Origin: DASSQJ01 sp963730165 | Lineage (GTDB): Bacteria; Actinomycetota; Actinomycetes; Actinomycetales; Dermatophilaceae | DNA length: 64,000 nucleotides | NCBI GenBank assembly: GCA_963730165.1 | Contig: CAVSQS010000003.1 | Span: 1 to 64,000, forward strand | Reading direction: 5' to 3' | Part shown: piece by piece, positions 26,806-37,418 of the stretch | Layout of the letters: each line of letters starts with the position of its first letter | Position numbering within the stretch: position 1 is the stretch's first letter | Made by a program: the position numbers and the translations under genes | The notes under the pieces: model-generated | The model's database searches: none | What the model saw: the letters and a program-made list of their open reading frames with translations, nothing else | Told to the model about the DNA's origin: nothing

Positions 26806-28200
26806 TCAGCTGGGCCGAGGCGCCCCCGGGCGGGCGTACCGCCACCACGTCACGCCGATGCACAGGACCCCGTAGGCGATGCCGATGGCGTAGAACGCGG
26901 TGGGGCTCATGATCGTCAGGCCGACGCCGAAGATGAACGGCCCGAAGGCGGCCAGGGCCGCGGTCCAGCCGAGGACCCCGCCGGCCTGTCGCCGTTCGAA
27001 GATCATCGGCATCTGCTTGAAGGTGGAGGCGTTGCCGATGCCGGAGAAGAGGAAGATCGCGAGCATCCCCCAGAGGAAGCGGGTGAAGCCGGACTGCAGG
27101 GCCTCCGCGGAGGAGGTGTCGGGCACGAGCGCTGTCATCGTGAAGGCGATGGAGCCGACGAGCCCGATGCCGGAGACCAGCGTCCAGATGGCCCCGCCCA
27201 TCCGGTCGGTGAGGGGGGAGAAGAGCACGCGGGCCCCCGCGCCGACGAGGGCGCCGAGGAAGACGTAGCTGACGGGGTCGGGGACGGAGTACCCGGCGAC
27301 GAGGATCGTGGCGTGCGCGCCGGTGCCCTGGACGATGTCGGCGTTGCCGGAGCCGTAGAGGTTCTGCAGGAGGAGGCCGAACTGGGCTGCGAGACCGGAG
27401 AACGTGCCGAAGGTCATGATGTAGAGCAGCGTCATCCACCAGGTGTCCTGGTTCCGGAAGATGTCGAACTGCTGCTTGATGTTGGCCTTGACCGGCACCG
27501 ACCGCAGGAAGGCCCAGGCGATGACGGCTCCGAGGATCATCAGCGGGATCCACGTGAAGGCGGCGTTCTGGTACCAGACCTCCCGGGCAGGTTTGCCGGG
27601 CAGCTGCATCTGCTGGCTGCCACCGAGGAAGCCGAGCATGCCGAACCCGATGAGCCACGGGGTGAGCAGCTGGACGAGGGAGACGCCGAAGTTGCCGATG
27701 CCCGCCTGGATGCCGAGGGCCGTTCCCTGCCTGGCGCGCGGGAAGAAGTAGGAGGTGCTCGGCATGAACCCTGAGAAGGCACCGCCACCGACACCAGCGA
27801 GGAAGGCAAGGGTGAGCAGCTCCCAGTAGGGCGCGGTGGGGCTCTGCACGCGGACGCCCCATCCGAGGGTCGGGAAGACGAGCAGCAGCGTCGTGAGGGT
27901 GACCATCTTCCGCGTGCCCATGATCGGTGGCAGGACCATCCACACGAGGCGGAGGAGCCCGCCGGCCAGGCCGGGCATCGCGGCGAGCCAGTACAGCTGG
28001 TTCTTCGTGAAGTCGTAGCCGATCGCGTTGAGCTTGGGCACGATCGCGCTGGGCAGGAACCAGGCGACGAAGCAGAGGGTGAGGCTGAACGTGGTGATCC
28101 ACAGGGTTCGCCACGCGAGCGCCTTGTCCCAGGACCTCTCGTCCTCGGGGTCCCAGTGCTGCAGCCAGTCACCCTTCAGTTCGCGGGTGGTCGCGGTCAT
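26806..28200 (-). CDS. narK: NarK-type nitrate/nitrite transporter
   Basis: The product is 464 residues with 12 TM segments of the MFS. It has the nitrate signature GGGAFSGFMPSTSYFFP, then GIQAGIGNFGVSLVQ (residues about 145-185) and a second half with GIGNASTFKQMP. The long loop after helix 1 (LNAIGYDFTKNQLYW) resembles the NarK2/antiporter type, suggesting nitrate/nitrite exchange (inference). It is divergent from the regulator at 28469. It reads intact. Confidence 0.9.
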   Translation of the reverse strand: MTATTRELKGDWLQHWDPEDERSWDKALAWRTLWITTFSLTLCFVAWFLPSAIVPKLNAIGYDFTKNQLYWLAAMPGLAGGLLRLVWMVLPPIMGTRKMVTLTTLLLVFPTLGWGVRVQSPTAPYWELLTLAFLAGVGGGAFSGFMPSTSYFFPRARQGTALGIQAGIGNFGVSLVQLLTPWLIGFGMLGFLGGSQQMQLPGKPAREVWYQNAAFTWIPLMILGAVIAWAFLRSVPVKANIKQQFDIFRNQDTWWMTLLYIMTFGTFSGLAAQFGLLLQNLYGSGNADIVQGTGAHATILVAGYSVPDPVSYVFLGALVGAGARVLFSPLTDRMGGAIWTLVSGIGLVGSIAFTMTALVPDTSSAEALQSGFTRFLWGMLAIFLFSGIGNASTFKQMPMIFERRQAGGVLGWTAALAAFGPFIFGVGLTIMSPTAFYAIGIAYGVLCIGVTWWRYARPGAPRPS

Positions 28201-28468
28201 GTCAGAGCTCCTCGTGTGGTGGCGAACGTCGCCTCGGTCGTCGGCCCAGGCCGCGGCTGCCTATTTGATGGATGAATATCCTCTAAATTGGACATGGGGG
28301 ACGCTACACCCACGTGTCCGAGTTGACAACTACGGCGTGTAGTTGAGGGTGCAACCACACTCCACCAGCGGTTTCGATACCCGCGGGGGTGTCTGCACCC
28401 TTCCGGAGCCGCTCAGGGTGTGGTTATATAGCGGAGCGAGTTCCACTAAAACCGGGTCGGAGGCGGGG
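28201..28468. promoter_or_regulatory. divergent control region between narK and the nar regulator
   Basis: CAACTAC-ggcgt-GTAGTTG (28327-28345) is an inverted repeat. AACCACAC (28353-28360) is matched by GTGTGGTT (28418-28425), followed directly by TATATA (28425-28430), a good -10 for the rightward gene. On the narK side the DNA turns AT-rich (28264-28290). This fits binding by the Cys-containing regulator or an FNR/NarL-type protein. Confidence 0.6.
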
Positions 28469-29200
28469 ATGGCGACGGAGCAGGAGTACGACGCCGCGGC
28501 GCTCTTGGCCTCCCCGGTCCGTCGCTCTCTCGTCGAGATGCTCGAGCGGACGGGGCACGGAGCCGCCGGTGCGTCGGGAATGACCGCTGCCGAGCTCGCT
28601 CCGCTCGTGGGTCTGCACGTCACCACGGTGCGCTTCCACCTCGACCAGCTGGTCGCCGCTGGGGTGCTCCGATCGGAGTTCCGGCGGCAGGAGTCCGCCG
28701 GCCGCCCGCGGAAGGTCTACCTCCCGGGGGACCACGCGCCGGGGCAGGCCGGCCACGAACCACTCCGCCTCCTGACCCAGCTCCTCGCCGAGGCGATGAC
28801 CGCCACGGTGCGGGGCGAGTCCCTCACCCCGTTCGAGGCCGGACGTCGGTGGGCACGTGAGCACCTGCCGGCACACCAGGACCGTTCTCCCGCCGAGACG
28901 GCCGGCACGTGGATCGCCAGGGTCGGCGAGATGATCGACGTCCTCGAGGAGTGGGGGTACAAGCCCGAGCTGTCGACCTCCGAGGGCGGCCGCGCCGCCC
29001 GGGTCGAGCTCTCGGACTGCCCCTTCCTCGAGCTCGCCCGCGAGAACGAGGCGGTCGTCTGCGGGGTCCACCGGGGGCTGATCGCCGAGTCGATGCGCCA
29101 GTTCGGTGAGAGCCAGACCGAGGTCGCGCTCGAGCCCTTCGTCACCGAGAACCGCTGCCGGGCCCACCTGAGGACCAGCGCCGCCTTCCGATCCGCGTAG
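28469..29200 (+). CDS. winged-helix regulator of the nar operon (COG2345/SufR-like)
   Basis: The product is 243 residues from ATG 28469, with GGAGGCGGGG upstream. The HTH is MTAAELAPLVGLHVTTVRFHL with a wing RQESAGRPRKVY. The C-terminus has C184, C198 and C230 with the same C-x13-C spacing as its paralogue at 25978. It lies 23 bp before narG in the same direction, and divergent from narK. It is the best candidate for the local oxygen, NO or nitrate-responsive switch. Confidence 0.8.
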   Translation: MATEQEYDAAALLASPVRRSLVEMLERTGHGAAGASGMTAAELAPLVGLHVTTVRFHLDQLVAAGVLRSEFRRQESAGRPRKVYLPGDHAPGQAGHEPLRLLTQLLAEAMTATVRGESLTPFEAGRRWAREHLPAHQDRSPAETAGTWIARVGEMIDVLEEWGYKPELSTSEGGRAARVELSDCPFLELARENEAVVCGVHRGLIAESMRQFGESQTEVALEPFVTENRCRAHLRTSAAFRSA

Positions 29201-29223
29201 ACCACCACCGCTCGAGGAGACCC

Positions 29224-32200
29224 ATGAGCACCGCAGGGCTGGACGGACCACTGACCGATGCGCTCGTCGGCACCCGACGATTCTTCACCTCGGGTGAGGT
29301 GTCACGGGACCGACGAGCCATCTACCGGGAGGGTGGCCGGGCTGGCGACTCCTTCTACCGGGACCGTTGGTCCCACGACAAGGTCGTCCGCAGCACCCAC
29401 GGGGTGAACTGCACCGGCTCGTGCTCGTGGAAGGTGTACGTCAAGGACGGCATCATCACCTGGGAGGCGCAGCAGACCGACTACCCCTCCACCGGTGCCG
29501 ACCGCCCCGAGTACGAGCCGCGCGGCTGCCCGCGCGGGGCCGCGTTCAGCTGGTACACCTACTCCCCGACCCGGGTCCGCTACCCCTACGTCCGCGGCGT
29601 CCTGCTCGAGATGTTCCGTGAGGCCAAACGGGCCGTGGGCGGGGACCCCGTCGTCGCCTGGGCCTCCCTCGTCCAGGACCCGGAGAGGGCGCGGCGCTAC
29701 AAGTCGGCCCGTGGCAAGGGCGGTCTGGTCCGCGCGACCTGGGACGAGGTCGTCGAGATCGTGGCCGCCGCTCACGTCTACACCGTCAAGCGGTGGGGGC
29801 CGGACCGGATCGCCGGCTTCTCGCCGATTCCCGCCATGTCACCGGTGTCGTACGCCTCGGGGGCGCGCTTCCTCGAGCTCGTCGGCGCCCCGATGCTCTC
29901 GTTCTACGACTGGTACGCCGACCTGCCCAACGCCTCTCCGCAGATGTTCGGCGACCAGACCGACGTGCCCGAGTCCGGCGACTGGTGGGATGCCGGCTAC
30001 CTCGTCATGTGGGGCTCCAACGTCCCGATGACCCGCACCCCGGACGCCCACTGGATGACCGAGGCGCGATACCGCGGCCAGAAGGTCGTCGCCGTGGCGC
30101 CCGGACTACGCCGAGAACGTCAAGTTCGCCGACGAGTGGGTCCCGGCCCAGCCGGGCACCGACGGGGCCTTGGCCCTCGCCCTCGGGCACGTCATCCTCA
30201 AGGAGTACTTCGTCGACCGCCAGGTGCCCTTCTTCACCGAGTACAACCAGCGGTACACCGACCTGCCGTTCCTCGTCGCCCTCGACGAGGACCCGGCCGG
30301 CGACTCCGAGGACGGGCCGACCTACCGGCCCGGAAAGTACGTCGTCGCCGGCGACCTCGACCTCCCGGAGTCCCACTCGGAGAACGCGATGTGGAAGCCG
30401 GTCCTCCTCGACGGGCGCACCGGTGAGGTCGCCGTCCCGAACGGCTCGCTCGGCTTCCGGTACGGCGAGGAGGGCTGGGGGAAGTGGAACCTCGACCTCG
30501 ACGGCATCGAGCCGGTCCTCAGCCTGCACGGTGAGCACTCCGAGGCGGTCGCCGTCGCGTTGCCGCGGTTCGACACCTCGGACGGGCGCGTCGAGCACGT
30601 GGTCCGCGGCGTCCCGGTCCGACGGGTGGGGGGCCGCCTCGTCACCACCGTCCTCGACCTCATGCTCGCCCAGTACGGCGTGCACCGAGCCGGCCTGCCC
30701 GGCTCCTGGCCGGCGGGCTACGACGACCCCTCGGCCCCGGCGACCCCGGCCTGGCAGGAGGAGATCACGAGCGTCCCGGCGCAGCAGGTGATCCGGCTGG
30801 CCCGGGAGTGGGCCCAGAACGCGATCGACACCGAGGGGCGCGGCATGATCCTCCTCGGCGCCGGGACCAACCACTGGTTCCACTCCGACCAGATCTACCG
30901 CGCGATCCTCGTCCTCACCTCGATCACCGGGTGCCAGGGCCGCAACGGTGGCGGCTGGGCCCACTACGTCGGGCAGGAGAAGATCCGCCCGCTCATGGGC
31001 TTCCAGCACATGGCCTTCGCCCTCGACTGGCACCGTCCCCCGCGGCACATGAACCAGACCGCCTACTGGTACGTCCACACCAGCCAGTACCGCTACGACA
31101 CCTTCACCGCCGACGAGATCGACGCGGGCACCGGCGTCTTCGCCGGCAAGGGAGTCATGGACCTGCTGGCACAGTCGGTCCGGCTGGGGTGGACCCCGAG
31201 CTACCCCACCTTCAACCGCAGCAGCCTCGCCCTCGCCGACGACGCCGAGGCAGCCGGCCTGGCGCCGGCGGACTACGTCGTGCAGCAGCTGAAGTCCGGT
31301 GACCTGAAGTTCGCCATCGAGGACCCCGAGGCCGAGGAGAACCACCCCCGGGTCCTCAGCCTGTGGCGCGCCAACCTCCTCGGCTCCAGCGCCAAGGGCA
31401 ACGAGTACTTCCTCAGGCACCTCCTCGGCACCGACAGTGCGGTTACCGCGACGGAGGCGCCCCCGGAGAAGCGGCCGACCGGCATCGAGTGGCCGGAGCA
31501 GATCCCCGAGGGCAAGCTCGACCTGCTGATGACCATCGACTTCCGGATGACGAGCAGCACGCTGTTCTCCGACGTCGTCCTGCCCGCCGCCACGTGGTAC
31601 GAGAAGCACGACCTCAACACCACCGACATGCACCCGTTCATCCACTCCTTCAACCCGGCGATCGCGCCCCCGTGGCAGTCCAGGACCGACTGGGAGGCGT
31701 GGAAGGCCATCGCGAAGCGGTTCTCCGAGCTCGCCGTCGACCACCTGGGGACCCGGCGCGACGTGGTGGCCAAGCCGTTGTGGCACGACACCCCCGAGGC
31801 CATGGCGACTCCCCACGGTGTGGTGCACGACTGGCGCAGTGGCGAGGTCGAGCCGGTGCCGGGGAAGACCCTCCCGGTGCTCGCCGTGGCCGAACGCGAC
31901 TACACGGCGGTGTACGACAAGATGACCTCGATCGGGCCGCTCCTGGAGAAGGCCGGGATGGTCACCAAGGGGGTCGCGTACGACGCCACCCGCGAGGTCG
32001 GCATCCTCCGGCAGCGCAACGGCGTCACTCGAGGTGGTCCCGGCGACGGCCAACCCCGGCTCGAGACGGACGTCCACGTCGCCGACGCGATGCTGCACCT
32101 CTCCGGGGTCTCCAACGGACACCTGTCGACCCAGGGTTTCCGGAACCTCGAGAAGCGCACGGGGACGACGCTGCACGACCTGTCCGCCGAGCACGAGGGC

Positions 32201-32932
32201 AAGCAGATCACCTTCGCCGACACCCAGGTCGCCCCGGTCCCCGTGATCACCTCACCGGAGTGGTCGGGCTCGGAGTCCGGGGGACGTCGGTACAGCCCGT
32301 TCACCATCAACATCGAACGGCTCAAGCCCTTCCACACCCTCACCGGCCGGCAGCAGTTCTACCTCGACCACGACTGGGTGCTCGGGATGGGCGAGGCCCT
32401 GCCGGTCTACCGCCCGCCTCTGAACATGACCCGGCTGTTCGGTGAGAGCCCCCTCGGTCAGCAGGACGAGCTGGGGGTCTCGGTGCGCTACCTCACCCCG
32501 CACAACAAGTGGTCGATCCACTCCGAGTACCAGGACAACCTCTTCATGCTCAGCCTCTCCCGTGGTGGTCAGACGATCTGGCTGTCCGACCGGGACGCGG
32601 AGAAGATCGGCGTCCGCGACAACGAGTGGATCGAGGCGGTCAACCGCAACGGCGTCGTCGCCGCCCGAGCCATCGTCTCCCACCGGATGCCCGAGGGCAC
32701 GGTGTACATGCACCACGCCCAGGACCGGCTCATCGACGTGCCGCTCACCGAGCGCGACGGCAAGCGCGGGGGGATCCACAACTCCCTCACCCGGATCCTC
32801 ATCAAGCCGAGCCACATCATCGGCGGCTACGCGCAGCTCGCGTACTTCTTCAACTACATCGGGCCGACCGGCAACAACCGCGACGAGGTGACGACGATCC
32901 GCCGCCGGACGAACCAGAAGGTGGAGTACTGA
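29224..32932 (+). pseudogene. narG: respiratory nitrate reductase alpha subunit NarG, one frameshift
   Basis: NarG reduces nitrate at a molybdenum bis-MGD centre facing the cytoplasm. With one base removed the span is 1235 residues, normal for NarG. The N-terminus has the FS0 ligands H59, C63, C67 and C102 (HGVNCTGSCSW, GCPRG). The Mo-site region YDWYADLPNASP and QTDVPESGDWW follows. An extra base in CCCGG (30100-30104) breaks the frame: ..AVAP then DYAENVKFADEW in another frame. All else is conserved, so a read error is more likely than true loss. Confidence 0.9.
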
Positions 32933-32933
32933 C

Positions 32934-34616
32934 ATGCGCGTCATGGCCCAGATGGCGATGGTCATGAACCTCGACAAGTGCATCGGCTGCCACACCTGCT
33001 CGGTCACGTGTAAGCAGGCCTGGACCAACCGGGCCGGCACCGAGTACGTGTGGTTCAACAACGTCGAGACCCGCCCCGGCCTCGGGTACCCGCGCCGCTA
33101 CGAGGACCAGGACGAGTGGCAGGGCGGGTGGGTGCTGAACAGCGGCCGCCTGCGGCTGCGGGCCGGGGGCCGGCTGAAGAAGCTCGCCACGATCTTCAGC
33201 AACCCGAAGATGCCCTCGATCCAGGACTACTACGAGCCCTGGACCTACGACTACGAGACCCTCCTCAACGCACCGGTGCAGAAGAACTTCCCCGTCGCCC
33301 GGCCGTACTCCCTCATCTCCGGCAAGCCGCTCAACATCTCCTGGAGCGCCAACTGGGACGACGACCTCGGCGGCTCCCGTGAGCACGCCGCGAAGGACCC
33401 GGCGCTGAAAGGCATCGAGGACAAGGTCACACTCGAGTTCGAGCAGACCTTCATGTTCTACCTGCCACGGATCTGCGAGCACTGCCTCAACCCCTCGTGC
33501 GCGGCCTCCTGCCCCAGCGGCGCCATCTACAAGCGCAGCGAGGACGGCATCGTCCTCGTCGACCAGGACCGGTGCCGCGGCTGGCGCATGTGCATCACCG
33601 GCTGCCCGTACAAGAAGGTCTACTTCAACCACAAGACCGGCAAGGCCGAGAAGTGCACCTTCTGCTACCCGCGGGTCGAGGTCGGCATCCCGACCGTCTG
33701 CTCGGAGACCTGCGTCGGCCGGCTGCGATACATCGGCCTGGTCCTCTACGACGCCGACAAGGTCCTCGAGGCCGCCTCTGCCGGGGACGAGACCGACCTC
33801 TACGAGGCCCAGCTCGGCGTGTTCCTCGACCCGGACGATCCCGAGGTGCAGCGCGAGGCCGAGCGCGCGGGCATCCCCGGCGACTGGATGGAGGCCGCCC
33901 GCCGCAGCCCGGTCAAGCGGCTGATCATGGACTACAAGGTCGCGTTGCCGCTGCACCCGGAGTACCGGACGATGCCGATGGTCTGGTACATCCCGCCGCT
34001 CTCGCCGGTCGTCGACGCGATCAAGGACTCCGGCGGCGACGCCGAGGACCGCGACAACCTCTTCGGTGCCATCGACGCCCTGCGAATCCCCGTCGAGTAC
34101 CTCGCCAACCTCTTCACGGCCGGCGACGTCGCCCCGGTCGACCGCGTCCTGCGGACTCTCGCGGCGATGCGCTCGTACATGCGCGACATCAACCTCGGCC
34201 GCGACCCCCGCGACGAGATCCCCGCCTCGGTCGGCATGGAGGGGGAGCAGATGTACGAGATGTTCCGGCTCCTGGCCCTGGCCAAGTACGGCGAGCGGTA
34301 CGTCATCCCCACCGCCCACGCCGAACAGGCGCACGCCCTGGAGGAGCTCGCCACCGACTGCCCCGTCGGTTCGTACGACGACCAACAGGATCAGGCGTTC
34401 GGGGAGGGCTCCGGGCGGCCCGTTCCGGTCGCCGTCGAGAACTTCCAGCTGCTGCGCAACCGCCAGGAGGCCGACAGCCTCGGCAACCGGCTCATCGGCG
34501 GCGGGAGCGCCCAGGGCCGGGTGAACCTCCTCAACTGGGACGGGATCGGCATCCCCGAAGGGATGTTCCCCGACACCGACACGGCGCCCTCCGACACCGC
34601 GGAGGAGCAGCGATGA
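32934..34616 (+). CDS. narH: respiratory nitrate reductase beta subunit NarH
   Basis: The product is 560 residues. It carries the four Fe-S clusters that pass electrons from NarI to NarG. C16, C19, C22 and C26 open the chain (DKCIGCHTCSVTCK). Three more groups follow: CEHCLNPSCAASCPSG (about 182-197), CRGWRMCITGCPY (Trp in the 3Fe-4S group) and CTFCYPRVEVGIPTVCSETC. It starts 1 bp after the narG stop and overlaps narJ by 4 bp. Confidence 0.97.
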   Translation: MRVMAQMAMVMNLDKCIGCHTCSVTCKQAWTNRAGTEYVWFNNVETRPGLGYPRRYEDQDEWQGGWVLNSGRLRLRAGGRLKKLATIFSNPKMPSIQDYYEPWTYDYETLLNAPVQKNFPVARPYSLISGKPLNISWSANWDDDLGGSREHAAKDPALKGIEDKVTLEFEQTFMFYLPRICEHCLNPSCAASCPSGAIYKRSEDGIVLVDQDRCRGWRMCITGCPYKKVYFNHKTGKAEKCTFCYPRVEVGIPTVCSETCVGRLRYIGLVLYDADKVLEAASAGDETDLYEAQLGVFLDPDDPEVQREAERAGIPGDWMEAARRSPVKRLIMDYKVALPLHPEYRTMPMVWYIPPLSPVVDAIKDSGGDAEDRDNLFGAIDALRIPVEYLANLFTAGDVAPVDRVLRTLAAMRSYMRDINLGRDPRDEIPASVGMEGEQMYEMFRLLALAKYGERYVIPTAHAEQAHALEELATDCPVGSYDDQQDQAFGEGSGRPVPVAVENFQLLRNRQEADSLGNRLIGGGSAQGRVNLLNWDGIGIPEGMFPDTDTAPSDTAEEQR

Positions 34617-35332
34617 AGTGGCGACGGCACCGCGACGCGACGCCCGCGCTCGACGAGCCGGCCCTGGCCGCGACCTGGCAGGTCGTCTCCCTCCTGCTCG
34701 ACTACCCCGACGACGTCCTCCTCGAACGGACGGAGATGCTGCGGCACGTCGCCGGCGCCCTTCCGACCGGGCCCCGCGAACCCTTGCTTGCCGCCATCGA
34801 GACGTTCAGCTCGAGCGACCTCGGAGCGCTCCAGCCCGAGTACGTCGACACCTTCGACGTCACCCGGCGCTGCTCCCTCCACCTCACCTACGCCACCCAC
34901 GGCGACACGCGGCGCCGCGGCGTCGCCCTCGTCGAGTTCAAGCAGGCCTACCGCCGCGGCGGCGCCGAGCTGGACACCGACACCGAGCTGCCCGACCACC
35001 TCTGCGTCGTCCTGGAGTTCGGCGCCTCCCAGGACCTCGCGACCGCGTGGGAGCTGCTCACCCGCCACCGGGTGTCCATCGAGCTGCTCCGCGCCGCCCT
35101 TCAACGCCGCGACTCGTCCTGGCTGCCCGTCGTGGAGGCACTCCGGGCGACGCTCCCGCCACTCGACGGCGACGACGAGGAGGCGTTGCTCCGTCTCGTC
35201 GCCGAGGGCCCGCCGCAGGAGGACGTCGGTCTCGAGCCGTACGCGCTCGACCCCCGCCTCAACCCCCGACCCGAGCCGGTCGACACCAGCGCACTGCTCG
35301 GCCCGACCATCCCGGTAGGAGCTCCCCGATGA
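34613..35332 (+). CDS. narJ: nitrate reductase assembly chaperone NarJ
   Basis: The product is 239 residues. NarJ binds apo-NarG for cofactor insertion and is not in the final enzyme. Typical parts are WQVVSLLLDYPDD, YVDTFDVTRRCSLHLTYATH, GDTRRRGVALVEFK and DHLCVVLEFGA. It is coupled by ATGA overlaps to narH before and narI after. Confidence 0.95.
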   Translation: MKWRRHRDATPALDEPALAATWQVVSLLLDYPDDVLLERTEMLRHVAGALPTGPREPLLAAIETFSSSDLGALQPEYVDTFDVTRRCSLHLTYATHGDTRRRGVALVEFKQAYRRGGAELDTDTELPDHLCVVLEFGASQDLATAWELLTRHRVSIELLRAALQRRDSSWLPVVEALRATLPPLDGDDEEALLRLVAEGPPQEDVGLEPYALDPRLNPRPEPVDTSALLGPTIPVGAPR

Positions 35333-36057
35333 CCACGTTCCTGTGGGTGATCGTCCCCTACGTCTGTCTCGCCGTTTTCGTCGTCGGCCACGTCTGGCGC
35401 TACCGCTACGACAAGTTCGGCTGGACCACTCGCTCCAGCCAGCTCTACGAGGACCGGCTCCTGCGCATCGGCAGCCCCCTGTTCCACTTCGGGATGCTCG
35501 GCGTCGTCGCCGGTCACGTCATCGGCCTCGTCATCCCCCAGATGTGGACCAACGCGCTCGGGCTCAGCCCGCATGCGTACCACGTCATCGCCCTGGCCGG
35601 CGGGATCCCCGCAGGCCTCGCCGCCGTGGCGGGCCTGGCCATCCTCGTCTACCGGCGCCGCACGACCGGCCCTGTCTTCACCGCGACGACGGTCAACGAC
35701 AAGGTGATGTACGCCGTCCTCGGCGCCGTCATCCTCCTCGGCATGTGGAACACCGTCGCGGGGAGCCTGCTGCAGTTCGGCGGCGAGTACAACTACCGCG
35801 AGGGCGTCAGCCCCTGGTTCCGCAGCATCTTCGTCTTCCAGCCCCGACCGGAACTCATGGCGCAGGCGCCGCTCGGCTTCCAGATCCACGCGCTGCTCGC
35901 GTTCCTGCTCTTCGCGATGTGGCCGTTCACGCGGCTCGTCCACGTGTTCTCCGCCCCCATCGGCTACCTCACCCGCCCCTACCTCGTCTACCGGTCACGC
36001 GACGACCAGCTCGGGGCCCGCCCCGGTCGCCGCGGCTGGGAGCGAGTGGGCTCCTGA
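35329..36057 (+). CDS. narI: respiratory nitrate reductase gamma subunit NarI
   Basis: The product is 242 residues. This membrane cytochrome b oxidises quinol and feeds NarH. Five TM helices are visible. Haem ligand histidines lie in FHFGMLGVVAGHVIG and in QIHALLAFLLFAMWPFTRLVH. Other family marks are GHVWRYRYDKFGW and the C-terminal RPYLVYRSR. It is the last gene of narGHJI, 50 bp before narK. Confidence 0.96.
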   Translation: MTTFLWVIVPYVCLAVFVVGHVWRYRYDKFGWTTRSSQLYEDRLLRIGSPLFHFGMLGVVAGHVIGLVIPQMWTNALGLSPHAYHVIALAGGIPAGLAAVAGLAILVYRRRTTGPVFTATTVNDKVMYAVLGAVILLGMWNTVAGSLLQFGGEYNYREGVSPWFRSIFVFQPRPELMAQAPLGFQIHALLAFLLFAMWPFTRLVHVFSAPIGYLTRPYLVYRSRDDQLGARPGRRGWERVGS

Positions 36058-36107
36058 ACCACCGGCGGCCACAGAGCCACCGACACCACTGAGAAGAGGT
36101 CTGGAAC

Positions 36108-37418
36108 ATGTCCACCCCGACTCGACCCGAGGTGACTGCGCTCGTCCGGGGCACCCGCTCCCAGGCGCTCTGGATGGCGACATTCGGATTCTTCGGCGGC
36201 TTCGCCGGGGTCTCCATCTTCGGGCCCCTCGTCCCGAAGTTCACCGACCTGCTCGGCCTCTCGCCGTTCGCCGCCGGCATCCTCGCCGCGATCCCGGCGC
36301 TCACCGGGTCGCTGCTGCGGATCCCCTTCGGGGCCGCTGTCGACCGAGTCGGGGGCAAGCGCCCGTTCCTCACCCTGCTCGCCGTGACCAACGTCGGCGT
36401 CGTCGCCCTGCTCGTGCTGCTCGCGACCCGCTACCCCGACCAGATGGCAGGGACCTACCCGCTCCTGCTCCTCATCGGTGTCCTCATCGGCTGCGGCATC
36501 GCGACCTTCTCCGTCGGCATCGGCCAGGTGTCCTACTGGTACCCGGACAAGGACCAGGGCGGCGCGCTCGGCATCTATGCCGGTCTGGGCAACACGAGTC
36601 CCGGTCTGTCGACGATGCTCCTCCCGATCGCGGTCGGTTCGCTCGGCGTCCTCGGCGCCTACAGCATCTGGTTCGCCGTCCTACTCCTCATCACCATCGC
36701 GTACGCCGTCTTCGTCAAGGACGCCCCGTGGTTCCAGCTCCGCAGGCACGGGATCGACCTCCCCGCCGAGGAGCTGCTCCCGCTCGGTGGCGGTGAGCGC
36801 CGGCCCAGTGGGTCCGCCGTCGAGGGGCTCAAGCACGCTGCCACCATCCCTGCCACCTGGGTCCTGGTCTTCTTCTACTTCCTCTCCTTCGGTGGGTTCC
36901 TCGCCTTCACCTCGTGGCTACCGACCTACTGGCACGGGATGTACGGCTCGACGCTGCGGGAGGCCGGGATGCTCACCGCGACCTTCTCTCTGCTGTCAGC
37001 GCTCATCCGGGTCCCGGGCGGGCTGCTGTCGGACCGGATCTCGATCAAGTACGCCCTGCACGGGAACTTCCTGCTGATGCTGGTCGGCATCCTCGGACTG
37101 TCCTTCTCGCAGACGTTCTCGCTGTCCCTGGTCTCCTCCATCGCCGTGGCCCTGGGCATGGGCCTGCAGAACGCCATCGTCTTCAAGCTCCTCCCGCGCT
37201 ACGTCCCGGACGCCGTCGGCGGCGCCTCCGGGTGGATCGGGGGGCTGGGCGCACTCGGCGGTTTCGTGATCCCACCCGTGATCGGGGTCGTCACCGGAGC
37301 CGTCGGAGGCACCACCGGCTATGCCCGCGGGTTCCTCCCCGTCGCGGTGCTGGTGCTGATCGCCTTCCCCGTCGTGGTGTGGCTGCAACGGTGGACCTCT
37401 CGATCCGCCGAAGGCTGA
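36108..37418 (+). CDS. narK: NarK-type nitrate transporter (second)
   Basis: The product is 436 residues with 12 TM segments and the motif GIYAGLGNTSPGLSTML (residues about 155-171). It is shorter than the NarK at 26806 and resembles the NarK1/proton-symport type (inference). The pair would then cover uptake and nitrite exchange. It follows narI closely and is probably co-transcribed. Its last 175 bp are part of the direct repeat also at 511. Confidence 0.92.
   Translation: MSTPTRPEVTALVRGTRSQALWMATFGFFGGFAGVSIFGPLVPKFTDLLGLSPFAAGILAAIPALTGSLLRIPFGAAVDRVGGKRPFLTLLAVTNVGVVALLVLLATRYPDQMAGTYPLLLLIGVLIGCGIATFSVGIGQVSYWYPDKDQGGALGIYAGLGNTSPGLSTMLLPIAVGSLGVLGAYSIWFAVLLLITIAYAVFVKDAPWFQLRRHGIDLPAEELLPLGGGERRPSGSAVEGLKHAATIPATWVLVFFYFLSFGGFLAFTSWLPTYWHGMYGSTLREAGMLTATFSLLSALIRVPGGLLSDRISIKYALHGNFLLMLVGILGLSFSQTFSLSLVSSIAVALGMGLQNAIVFKLLPRYVPDAVGGASGWIGGLGALGGFVIPPVIGVVTGAVGGTTGYARGFLPVAVLVLIAFPVVVWLQRWTSRSAEG

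Noticed and set aside
30100..30104. Programmed ribosomal frameshift in narG
   Set aside because: No slippery heptamer or downstream hairpin evident, and no NarG is known to use one; an indel is simpler.
30005..32194. Long minus-strand open frame opposite narG
   Set aside because: Shadow of a GC-rich gene; narG identity on the plus strand is certain.
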